DNA of 56,440 bases, taken from Candidatus Moraniibacteriota bacterium (lineage in GTDB: Bacteria; Patescibacteriota; Minisyncoccia; Moranbacterales; GCA-2747515). The notes beneath the pieces were generated by a model that worked only from the letters and a program-made list of their open reading frames with translations, searched no databases and had not been told where the DNA came from. The position numbers and the translations under genes are program-made. The stretch is from NCBI GenBank assembly GCA_002747515.1, contig PDPP01000022.1, forward strand, positions 1 through 56,440, given 5' to 3'. Shown in pieces: positions 47,576 through 55,604 of this stretch (its first letter is position 1; the number at the start of each line of letters is the position of its first letter).

Positions 47576-47752
47576 CTACTTTACTTTATAAAAAATTGCA
47601 ATGACCAGAGAATCATTTTTTGTCATATTCATCAGCCGTTTCACAATCTCAATCCTTCCAGCATTCTCTTTCAACCATCTATTGACATCTTTTTCGATCA
47701 TATACGGGTCCCCAAAAAACTCATAAAAAACTTTCATTTGTTCTTTTTCCAT
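47576..47752 (-). CDS. Small orphan protein, 58 aa
   Basis: MEKEQMKVFYEFFGDPYMIEKDVNRWLKENAGRIEIVKRLMNMTKNDSLVIAIFYKVK; SD GGAGGTAGGAG; below track cutoff; palindrome at ~47540-47563 downstream. Confidence 0.8.
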   Translation of the reverse strand: MEKEQMKVFYEFFGDPYMIEKDVNRWLKENAGRIEIVKRLMNMTKNDSLVIAIFYKVK

Positions 47753-47804
47753 TCTCCTACCTCCTTTTCAGATTTTGATTTATAGCCTTAAAGAACAACC
47801 AAAT

Positions 47805-47833
47805 ACCATATCAAAACTCATCAGATTTGTCAA
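47805..47833 (-). promoter_or_regulatory. Promoter of the 58-aa gene
   Basis: minus strand TTGACA (47833-47828), N17, TATGGT (47810-47805). Confidence 0.65.
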
Positions 47834-47852
47834 TAGAAACGCGTAGCGCCGG

Positions 47853-48007
47853 ACGAAAAACCTTTCATCGTTTTGTGAGAAGTCTATATGTCTTCAAATA
47901 AAAACCACTACCATACTACGTAGTATGGTAGTAGCACAAAAGTGGAGAAACGCAAAATTTTGCGTCTCCCTTTTTGTATATTCGTAACAATTCGTACTTT
48001 CGTAGGG
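47853..48007. repeat. Composite repeat element, copy B (~155 bp)
   Basis: Same order as copy A: gaagtctatatgt, palindrome ACTACCATACTAC-GTAGTATGGTAGT (47907..47932), ACGCAAAA-TTTTGCGT (47950..47965), tttgtatattcgtaacaattcgtactttcgtaggg. Confidence 0.9.
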
Positions 48008-49264
48008 TTATGATGACATCGCTTCCATCGGTGAAATGGCAGCAGCGCGGCGGGCGGGATAAACGCCAAATGTCACACCGGTTACTACAGAAAAAATCAG
48101 CGCAATACCCACAGCGTGCGTCGGGATATAAAATGCGATTTCATCAAATCCCGCAGCACGAACCGCACTAAACGCCAACAATAAAACAATAACCGTTATC
48201 ACCACGCCAATCAGTGCACCCACACACGCGATCATTACTGCTTCAATCAAAAATTGTTTCATCACATCACTTCTGCGCGCACCAAGTGCTTTGCGGAGCC
48301 CAATCTCTTTGCGCCGTTCTTCAATCGACACAATCATAATATTCATTATCCCGATGCCACCGACAAACAGCGAAATAGACGCCAACGCCAAGAGCAAAAT
48401 ATTCACACCGCCAAAAATCGTGTCAAACATGTCTTGCGCTTCGGTGATTGACATCACAGAAAAATCCGCCTCATCAATGTCATCAATGTCATGCCGTGAC
48501 AATAAAATACGTTTAATGTCGGCAACGGTGTTATCCATACGTGTCGTATCGTGCACTTTAACGCTGATGTAACTGATATAATCAATGTGCAAAAATTTTT
48601 TCTGCAGTGTGGTGTACGGTAAATACACCATATTATCAAACGACATACCAAACATACTGCCCCGATCTTTGAGCACGCCCACGACACGATATTTTTTATC
48701 ATTGAGCGTAATGCGCTTTCCGATAACTGTTTCATCCACCACCGCAAAAAGTTCTGTGGCGATTTCCGACCCGATCACTGCGACATCCGCCGCGACACGT
48801 TCTTCTTCCGATGTAAAAAATCGTCCATAGCGCAATTTGACACCCGGATCAACCTGTGGATTGCTCGCCGATGTACCGAGCAAAATCCCATACAATGATG
48901 CGTCTTTATACTTTGCCAACGCCTGCCCCATCAGACCCACGCTGTAATTGGCGACATTGGGTAGTCGCCCGATAACTTCTGCATCCTCATCTGTCAGTGT
49001 CGTAATCTCCACACCCATCGCCATTTGTGACACATTGGTTGTCGATGCGTGTTCTGTCTCCGGGATAGAAATTTCTACTTGGATTACATCCGTACCAAAC
49101 TGCTCAATTTCACTGGCGATGTATTGTTGTACCGACGTCCCCATCGTCACCACACTCATAATCACAAATACACTGATAATCACGCCCAACAACGTCAAAA
49201 TCGTCCGCATCGTATGCGAAAACATACTTTTTATAGAAATGATCATCAGTCGGAGAATATTCAT
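48008..49264 (-). CDS. MacB/FtsX-type ABC transporter permease
   Basis: 418 aa; 'MRTILTLLGVIISVFVIMSVVTMGTSVQQYI', 'GGIGIMNIMIVSIEERRKEIGLRKALGARRSDVMKQFLIEAV'. Confidence 0.92.
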   Translation of the reverse strand: MNILRLMIISIKSMFSHTMRTILTLLGVIISVFVIMSVVTMGTSVQQYIASEIEQFGTDVIQVEISIPETEHASTTNVSQMAMGVEITTLTDEDAEVIGRLPNVANYSVGLMGQALAKYKDASLYGILLGTSASNPQVDPGVKLRYGRFFTSEEERVAADVAVIGSEIATELFAVVDETVIGKRITLNDKKYRVVGVLKDRGSMFGMSFDNMVYLPYTTLQKKFLHIDYISYISVKVHDTTRMDNTVADIKRILLSRHDIDDIDEADFSVMSITEAQDMFDTIFGGVNILLLALASISLFVGGIGIMNIMIVSIEERRKEIGLRKALGARRSDVMKQFLIEAVMIACVGALIGVVITVIVLLLAFSAVRAAGFDEIAFYIPTHAVGIALIFSVVTGVTFGVYPARRAAAISPMEAMSS

Positions 49265-49285
49265 AACACTACGTGAAAAAAAATA

Positions 49286-50008
49286 TCATGCACTAAATTG
49301 TTGTAAATAGGTCAGTGTTTCATCAAATAACATCTCTTCTTTTCCTTCTTCATCAAAACTGTGTCCTGCGCCATCAATAATGCTATACTCATATGGTACC
49401 GCCACTTTATCAATAATTGCATCCCACCGTTCAGCACGCGGACTACTGCCAGCGCAAATAATTTTTGTTGGAACCTTCATTTTTTCTATCATATCTGCAT
49501 TAGAATTTTTCCATTCATCATACATTTTTGTATTCATAACCTTTTCTACACCTCTTTTTCTGACATATACATTCCTCGTATCATCATATACCCACCCATC
49601 CATATGAGCATCTTCTAGCACAAGTGACGGGTCCCACAATACAACCGCATGCACTTTTTGTGCTGATTGCAAAATGGACGGCCCTCCCAAACTATGCCCC
49701 ACAAGATAGACCTCATCATATTCTGAGCAAAAGTGATCAACAACTGTGTTAATATCCGTTGCATGCGTTGTAATTGTGCAATCAATTAAATTTCTTCCCT
49801 TTTCTTGTGGAGAATATAAATCAAAACGATATGTTGTAAAACCATTTTGTGGAAAAAATCGTGCACCATTAAAAAATAAATGGCGACTTTGCTTACTACC
49901 AAAACCATGCACAAATATTATCAACTTTTTCGACTGTGGCTCTTGCCAGTTGAGTGTACCATGGATGACATGGCCATCATTTGTCGGAATACTAATGCTT
50001 TTTTCCAT
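49286..50008 (-). CDS. Alpha/beta hydrolase
   Basis: 'LIIFVHGFGSKQSRHLFF', 'YLVGHSLGGPSIL', 'ICAGSSPRAE', 'DGAGHSF'. Confidence 0.88.
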   Translation of the reverse strand: MEKSISIPTNDGHVIHGTLNWQEPQSKKLIIFVHGFGSKQSRHLFFNGARFFPQNGFTTYRFDLYSPQEKGRNLIDCTITTHATDINTVVDHFCSEYDEVYLVGHSLGGPSILQSAQKVHAVVLWDPSLVLEDAHMDGWVYDDTRNVYVRKRGVEKVMNTKMYDEWKNSNADMIEKMKVPTKIICAGSSPRAERWDAIIDKVAVPYEYSIIDGAGHSFDEEGKEEMLFDETLTYLQQFSA

Positions 50009-50025
50009 AATCTTTTTTATAGTAT

Positions 50026-51273
50026 TTACTCATATCGTAGTGCTTCCATGGGGGAAATTTTTGTCGCTTTGTATGCCGGATAGATGCCAAACAAAAATCC
50101 CAGCACCAGTGATGTGACGAGTGCCACAACAACCATGTCCGATGAGAACATCACGACCCATGCAAATCCACTGTGCACCGCAACCAGTGACACGCCATAA
50201 ATCACACCTATGCCGATTAGAAACCCGACACATCCGCCGATAAAAGCAATTGTTGTCGACTCAAAAAGAAACTGCACGATAATATCGCGCCGCCGCGCAC
50301 CGAGTGCTTTGCGCAGACCAATCTCTTGTATCCGCTGTGAGAGTGCGATGAACATAATATTCATGACCCCAATCCCTCCGACAATCAGTGAAATTGCCGA
50401 CACGGCAACGAGAAAATATTTCATGATATTAGTGATATTACTCACCACATCCAGCGCCGCGACGATATTGCGAATGGAATAATCCCCGTCTTCATCATCG
50501 GCGATGTCATGCCGCGAACGCAAAAGCGTGTCAATATCACGTTCCGTTTGTTCAATGTTGATTTCTTCATCGACGCGTGCACGCACCAAACTCAAGTGCG
50601 AAATGCCCAACATGTTTTTTTGTGCGGTGAGCAGTGGCATGTAAATCATGTCATCCGGGCTACCACCAAGTGACGCACCGCGCGCTTTCAAAATACCGAT
50701 GATACGAAATTTGTGATCACCGATTTTAAGCTTTTTCCCGATCGGGTCCGCTTGATCAAAAATATCCTGTGCAACTTGTGGCCCCAGCACCACGACCCGT
50801 GCATGACTTTCATCTTCTGCGGCAGAAAAAAAGCGTCCATACTCCACAGAAGTATTTTCCACATTCACCAAATCAGATGATACACCTTGAAATGTGTGTG
50901 ATTTTGCATATGATTTATATGTCACACGATCATTGCCCGACACATATCCCGTCCATGCAATCGCATGCGGGACATTGCTTTTTTTGCGCAGTGCCTTAAG
51001 GTCATCATTTGTCAGTGTCGTCGTGACAATTCCCAACGCACCCGCCGGCGGTCCATCGTTGTCCGCAGAACCCGGCAAAACGCCAACGAGATTTGACCCA
51101 AAACTGCGAATTTGTCCGACGATAAGCTCTTGTGCACTCGCACCCACACTCATCACGATGAGTACCGCCGCAATGCCGATAACAATACCGATAATTGTCA
51201 ACGATGTCCGCAGTTTTGCGGCAAAAAAATTCTGTAATGTAATCCGAAAAGAGAGAAGAAGTTGCCCAAACAT
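50026..51273 (-). CDS. MacB/FtsX-type ABC transporter permease (second copy)
   Basis: 415 aa; 'LRTSLTIIGIVIGIAAVLIVMSVGASAQELI', 'GGIGVMNIMFIALSQRIQEIGLRKALGARRRDIIVQFLFES'. Confidence 0.92.
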   Translation of the reverse strand: MFGQLLLSFRITLQNFFAAKLRTSLTIIGIVIGIAAVLIVMSVGASAQELIVGQIRSFGSNLVGVLPGSADNDGPPAGALGIVTTTLTNDDLKALRKKSNVPHAIAWTGYVSGNDRVTYKSYAKSHTFQGVSSDLVNVENTSVEYGRFFSAAEDESHARVVVLGPQVAQDIFDQADPIGKKLKIGDHKFRIIGILKARGASLGGSPDDMIYMPLLTAQKNMLGISHLSLVRARVDEEINIEQTERDIDTLLRSRHDIADDEDGDYSIRNIVAALDVVSNITNIMKYFLVAVSAISLIVGGIGVMNIMFIALSQRIQEIGLRKALGARRRDIIVQFLFESTTIAFIGGCVGFLIGIGVIYGVSLVAVHSGFAWVVMFSSDMVVVALVTSLVLGFLFGIYPAYKATKISPMEALRYE

Positions 51274-51278
51274 AAATC

Positions 51279-52067
51279 TTATTTTACCAATGCATGATTT
51301 TTTGCAAACCGCCGATTTTCCACAACTGCATCATCCACCAACACACCATCTTTGAGATGCAAAATCCGCTCGGCATGTTCTGCGGTGGATTGTTCATGTG
51401 TCACCAAAATAATCGTGTGTCCTTTTTTATGGAGCTCTTGCAAAATCTGCAACACCTGTGTGCCGGATTTTGAATCCAAATTCCCTGTCGGCTCATCGGC
51501 AAAAATAATGTCAGGCTTATTCACCAGAGCCCGCGCAATCGCGACACGTTGTTTTTCGCCACCGGACAATTGGTGTGGCATGTACTCGATGCGATGTGAC
51601 ATGCCCACACTTTCCAACGCACTGTGCACACGCTGTTTTTTATTGTGCCCGCCTGCGAGTCGCGCGAGAAGTGACATTTTGTTGTCACCTTTTTGCTTCG
51701 CTGCATAAAAATCATACAACAGCGGTAATTCCACATTTTCAAAAACACTCACACGTTGCAACAAATTAAACGACTGAAATACAAATCCGATTTTTTGATT
51801 GCGTAGAAATGCCAACTGCGTGTCATCAAATGCAAGCGCATCTTTGCCATTAAATGTGTACGTCCCACCTGTCGGCCGTTCCAACAAACTGAGGAGATGC
51901 ATAAATGTTGACTTCCCCGATCCACTCGGACCCATAATCGCCACAAATTCCCCTTTGGCGATGTCACACGACACATCGCGAAGTGCATGCGTCTGCGTCT
52001 CACCCATATCATATACTTTTGCCAGATGTGCACACGATATCATTGTCGGTGTTTTTTCCTTACTCAT
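51279..52067 (-). CDS. ABC transporter ATP-binding protein (MacB/LolD-like)
   Basis: 'AIMGPSGSGKSTFMHLLSLLERPT', 'QLSGGEKQRVAIARALVNKPDIIFADEPTGNLD'; start MSKEKTP at 52067 (ATGAGTAA overlap with adaptor stop) rather than 52142. Confidence 0.94.
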   Translation of the reverse strand: MSKEKTPTMISCAHLAKVYDMGETQTHALRDVSCDIAKGEFVAIMGPSGSGKSTFMHLLSLLERPTGGTYTFNGKDALAFDDTQLAFLRNQKIGFVFQSFNLLQRVSVFENVELPLLYDFYAAKQKGDNKMSLLARLAGGHNKKQRVHSALESVGMSHRIEYMPHQLSGGEKQRVAIARALVNKPDIIFADEPTGNLDSKSGTQVLQILQELHKKGHTIILVTHEQSTAEHAERILHLKDGVLVDDAVVENRRFAKNHALVK

Positions 52068-53058
52068 TTTCTTGTTCATAAATCGCAAAAATTTCTTCTC
52101 CCTCAGTAAGTCCATCCACCACTTCGACATTTCCCGCGTCACCTTCTAAACCTGTTGTAATATATTTTTTGGTATAGCCTTCTCCACTTTGCACATACAC
52201 AAACGCTCCATCGTCATCCGTGCGAATAAATCGCAGTGGCACGTGCAAAACATGTTCTTTTTGCGCCACGACGATATCCACGTCCACACCCATACCGGAT
52301 CGTACACGATCATCGTTTTTATCCATCACAAGCGTCACTTTATAATACGTCACATCTTGTAGCGTCACAGCTTCCGGGTCAATTTGCGTAATGTGTGCTA
52401 TAAATGTCTCATTGTCAAACGCATCAAATGTAATTTGCGCTTCTTGCCCAACATGCATCCGCACCACATCAGACTCCGACATGAGCGACTCAATGTGCAA
52501 GTCACGTGGATCAATCACTCGCACAACAACCCCCTGTGCAATTTCGCCAACTCGCGCTTCTTGCTGCGTCACGATGCCATCCATCGGCGCGCGGAGCACT
52601 GTTTTGGACCATTGCGACTGTGTTGCGCGGAGCATTGCACGTGCACGCTCCACATCTTTGCGATATTGTTCTTTCTCTTCCGGTTTCAGCGCATCCCAAT
52701 GTCGCCGTGCTAATTGCTCACGCGCAACCGCCTGCTCCACTTCCACGCGCGCAGCATGAATTTGCGCACCCAACTGATTGCGGTCAATCGTAATGAGTTT
52801 TTGTCCTTCTGTCACCGTGTCTCCGACTGCCACATCCACCGATGTAATCACTGTCGGCACTTCAAAAGAAAGGTTTGCATATTTCTCCGGCCGCACATCA
52901 CCGCTGTCACTGACCATTTCTGACACTGTGCCACGCGATACCCGATACACATCCGCGACATCTTTATCCGACTTACCAGCAAACCGTTGCCACACGAACA
53001 CTCCGACAAACAGCAATATAATGACAATAATAATCGTTTTCTTTGATGGTTTTTTCAT
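52060..53058 (-). CDS. HlyD/MacA-type efflux periplasmic adaptor subunit
   Basis: 332 aa; N-terminal TM; 'VGDTVTEGQKLITIDRNQL', 'APMDGIVTQQEARVGEIAQG', 'VRSGMGVDVDIVV'. Confidence 0.9.
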   Translation of the reverse strand: MKKPSKKTIIIVIILLFVGVFVWQRFAGKSDKDVADVYRVSRGTVSEMVSDSGDVRPEKYANLSFEVPTVITSVDVAVGDTVTEGQKLITIDRNQLGAQIHAARVEVEQAVAREQLARRHWDALKPEEKEQYRKDVERARAMLRATQSQWSKTVLRAPMDGIVTQQEARVGEIAQGVVVRVIDPRDLHIESLMSESDVVRMHVGQEAQITFDAFDNETFIAHITQIDPEAVTLQDVTYYKVTLVMDKNDDRVRSGMGVDVDIVVAQKEHVLHVPLRFIRTDDDGAFVYVQSGEGYTKKYITTGLEGDAGNVEVVDGLTEGEEIFAIYEQENE

Positions 53059-53207
53059 AAAACATCTATCATCAATAATTTACACACGATGCACTACACT
53101 ATTGCATCGCTACACTTTTCACGTGCATTATACCATAGATTGAATATGATGAATAACTTGTAATACACACTAGAAAAAGAACATTCATCAATTACGTGAT
53201 ATAAAAA

Positions 53208-53235
53208 AGAAAACCTACCGAAATAGGTTTTCTAT
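53208..53235 (-). terminator. Terminator downstream of second 58-aa gene
   Basis: AGAAAACCTA-CCGAAA-TAGGTTTTCT. Confidence 0.75.
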
Positions 53236-53249
53236 TACCGATAGGTATA

Positions 53250-53426
53250 TTACTTACGTTTATAGAAAACGCGAACCATCGTTGGCACTGATTCCGAGAT
53301 TAATATAATATCATCTGATATTATCTGACGTATATCTATTTCATCATTAATCCTTTGAACAATTTCCTCATCACTCATATTTATACACCTAAAAGAAAAA
53401 TAATCGATATGACGTTTTTCCAACAT
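53250..53426 (-). CDS. Small orphan protein, 58 aa (possible paralogue of 47576..47752)
   Basis: MLEKRHIDYFSFRCINMSDEEIVQRINDEIDIRQIISDDIILISESVPTMVRVFYKRK; SD GGAGGA; below track cutoff. Confidence 0.7.
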   Translation of the reverse strand: MLEKRHIDYFSFRCINMSDEEIVQRINDEIDIRQIISDDIILISESVPTMVRVFYKRK

Positions 53427-53463
53427 GATATTCCTCCATCTAAAATAATATTTTAATCTGTAT

Positions 53464-53481
53464 ACTATCTATCAAGATAGT
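53464..53481 (-). promoter_or_regulatory. Hairpin ACTATCT-atca-AGATAGT in 5' leader of second 58-aa gene
   Basis: 7-bp inverted repeat just downstream of a candidate promoter (TTGACA 53514-53509, N16, TACATT 53492-53487). Confidence 0.5.
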
Positions 53482-53527
53482 TCTCTAATGTACATCAATA
53501 TATACATCTGTCAACATTTTTATATAT

Positions 53528-53556
53528 CCTAGATCCTCGCCTGCGCGAGGATGACA
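53528..53556. repeat. REP-like 'ctagatcctcgcctgcgcgaggatgacat' (family II)
   Basis: Similarity to 42489 and 45498 copies. Confidence 0.75.
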
Positions 53557-53787
53557 TGAGGCACAAGCATATCGCTCTACCCAAAGGTAAGCCAAGACTC
53601 CAAATCTTACTATCTCTGTAAAAAAATCTGTCATTCCCACAGAGACTTATCTGTCTGTGGTAAGCTTGTCTACTTGTAATGGGCGGAAATGTGTGACCTT
53701 ATAATCTTACAAACATACGATGAACTGTAAACTTCCCCATTTTTCATTATTCACTGCTCATTATACATTTAATGAATTTTCCCTAAT

Positions 53788-54927
53788 CTACTCCACAATC
53801 ACCGCTGCGACACGTTCCGGTACGGATACGTCAAACGGATCAGGGATAACATAATCTGGTCGGGTTTCTGTGATACATCCAGCAATTGCTTCAGCTGCTG
53901 CGACAAACATCTCATTGCGAAATTGTGTAATGCCGTTGTCCAGTGCACCGCGAAAAATGCCGGGAAATGCCAATACATTGTTGACCTGATTTGAGAAGTC
54001 GCTGCGCCCCGTCGCGACCACAAGTGCACCAGCAGCGTGTGCCATGTCCGGCATAATTTCTGGTTCGGGATTTGCTAGGGCAAAAATAACTGGCTTGTCA
54101 CGCATTGATGCAATCATATCTTGTGTCAATGCACCAGCAACAGACACACCGATAAATACATCCGCGTCAGCAATCGCGTCAGCTAACTGTCCATGGATAT
54201 CATTTTTATTGCTCATTGTGCGCAGACGTTTTTTCACATCGTTGAGGTCATCCCTCTTTGAACTGATGATCCCTTTGCTGTCACAACAAATAATATTACC
54301 CACACCCCACACGCGCAAAATATCCGCAATCGCCACGCCAGCAGCACCTGCACCGTTCATCACAACTGTCAATTCTTCTTTTGTGCCACCACGCAGCTTC
54401 AGTGCATTCATCAGTCCCGCAAGCACCACAACTGCTGTGCCGTGTTGATCATCATGCATCACCGGAATATCCAATTCCGCACGCAGTCGTTCTTCAATCT
54501 CAAAGCATCGCGGTGCAGAAATATCTTCCAGATTAATTCCGCCAAAAACTGGTGCAATGCGTTTGACCGTTGCGATAATTTCTTCAGTATCTTGCGTATC
54601 CACACAAATCGGAAATGCATCCACATCTGCAAATCGCTTAAACAATGCTGCCTTACCCTCCATCACGGGAATTGCCGCATGCGGACCCAGATTCCCCAAT
54701 CCCAAAATCGCACTACCATCAGAGACAACGCCAATGGTATTTTTTTTGAGTGTGAGCTGTTTTGCTTCCGCTACATCCGCATCAATCGCACGCGATGCAC
54801 CAGCAACACCCGGCGAATACGCCAGAGATAAATCATCTTTGTTTTCAATGGCAATTTTGTTTGCCAACGCAATCTTTCCACCGTTTTTGCGGTGCAAATC
54901 TACGGATTGTTCATAAATATCTGTCAT
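53788..54927 (-). CDS. NAD(P)-dependent malic enzyme
   Basis: 'LAYSPGVAGASRAID', 'VSDGSAILGLGNLGPHAAIPVMEGKA', 'GINLEDISAPRCFEIE', 'PVMHDDQHGTAVV', 'FALANPEPEIMPD'. Confidence 0.96.
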   Translation of the reverse strand: MTDIYEQSVDLHRKNGGKIALANKIAIENKDDLSLAYSPGVAGASRAIDADVAEAKQLTLKKNTIGVVSDGSAILGLGNLGPHAAIPVMEGKAALFKRFADVDAFPICVDTQDTEEIIATVKRIAPVFGGINLEDISAPRCFEIEERLRAELDIPVMHDDQHGTAVVVLAGLMNALKLRGGTKEELTVVMNGAGAAGVAIADILRVWGVGNIICCDSKGIISSKRDDLNDVKKRLRTMSNKNDIHGQLADAIADADVFIGVSVAGALTQDMIASMRDKPVIFALANPEPEIMPDMAHAAGALVVATGRSDFSNQVNNVLAFPGIFRGALDNGITQFRNEMFVAAAEAIAGCITETRPDYVIPDPFDVSVPERVAAVIVE

Positions 54928-54929
54928 AC

Positions 54930-55481
54930 TTATTGTAAATTAAAAATTACATCTTCAAGTGTCTTGCTGTTTTTCCATCGCTTAATTTCTTTTCCATTTT
55001 CATCAACAAAAATAAATGTTTGTTGTTTTACTACTTTGTATTTTTCTTTTAATTCTTGATCTTCAAAATCCACTTTCATAATAGATATATTTGGTGGTAT
55101 AAAAGCTTCTTTTTCTTTTATGATCTTTTCTAATGCATGAAAACTCGGACACCACTCAGCTGCAAAAAATAGTACATTTTTTTCATATTGATTGAGTTTT
55201 TCAGGGTTATACGAACCAAAATATCCAGGCACATCATACTCCTCGTAAAGGATTTTTTCACTTGCATTTTTTAGCGTTTTATCAATCTTTTCTTTTCCTG
55301 TCTCCACAATCTTTTCTACAACTTTTTCTTCACCTTTTTCAATCGTATCTCCAGCAACATCTTGCACGTGATCTACAATATCACCAGACTGATAATCTAT
55401 AGTAAAAATTAATGCTGATATAATAAGTATTACAATCATAATAATCAACATGAAAAAAATTTTTATATCACCTTTAAACAT
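54930..55481 (-). CDS. Membrane-anchored thioredoxin-like protein
   Basis: N-terminal TM; 'VLFFAAEWCPSFHALEKI' (WCPSFH in place of WCxxC), 'KVDFEDQELKEKYKVVKQQTFIFVDENGKEIKRW'. Confidence 0.82.
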   Translation of the reverse strand: MFKGDIKIFFMLIIMIVILIISALIFTIDYQSGDIVDHVQDVAGDTIEKGEEKVVEKIVETGKEKIDKTLKNASEKILYEEYDVPGYFGSYNPEKLNQYEKNVLFFAAEWCPSFHALEKIIKEKEAFIPPNISIMKVDFEDQELKEKYKVVKQQTFIFVDENGKEIKRWKNSKTLEDVIFNLQ

Positions 55482-55604
55482 ATATATTAATATAAATAAT
55501 CTATAACGTCTTCATAATAATACAATGCAAAAAGTTCTTTTGCAAAATAAAAAAGTCTCCTAGAGAGACTTGTTTATTTGTTTATACGCAGTACTGCACT
55601 ATAT

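Noticed and set aside
47576-47752. 58-aa gene as part of a toxin-antitoxin pair
   Set aside because: Single gene with its own promoter and hairpin, no small partner ORF beside it and no TA motif.
46108-48007. CRISPR-like array
   Set aside because: Only two or three repeat copies, no regular spacers and no cas genes; better described as composite palindromic elements.
51279-52142. N-terminal extension of the ABC ATPase in the track (MTREMSKWWMDLL...)
   Set aside because: The extension overlaps the adaptor gene by ~80 nt; ATGAGTAA stop/start overlap at 52067 is the likelier start.
53575-53700. Possible decayed tRNA/repeat copy ('cgctctaccc', 'ttatctgtctgtggtaagc', 'gggcggaaatgtgtgacct')
   Set aside because: Resembles the 45652/45807 repeat only weakly; too degenerate to call by eye.
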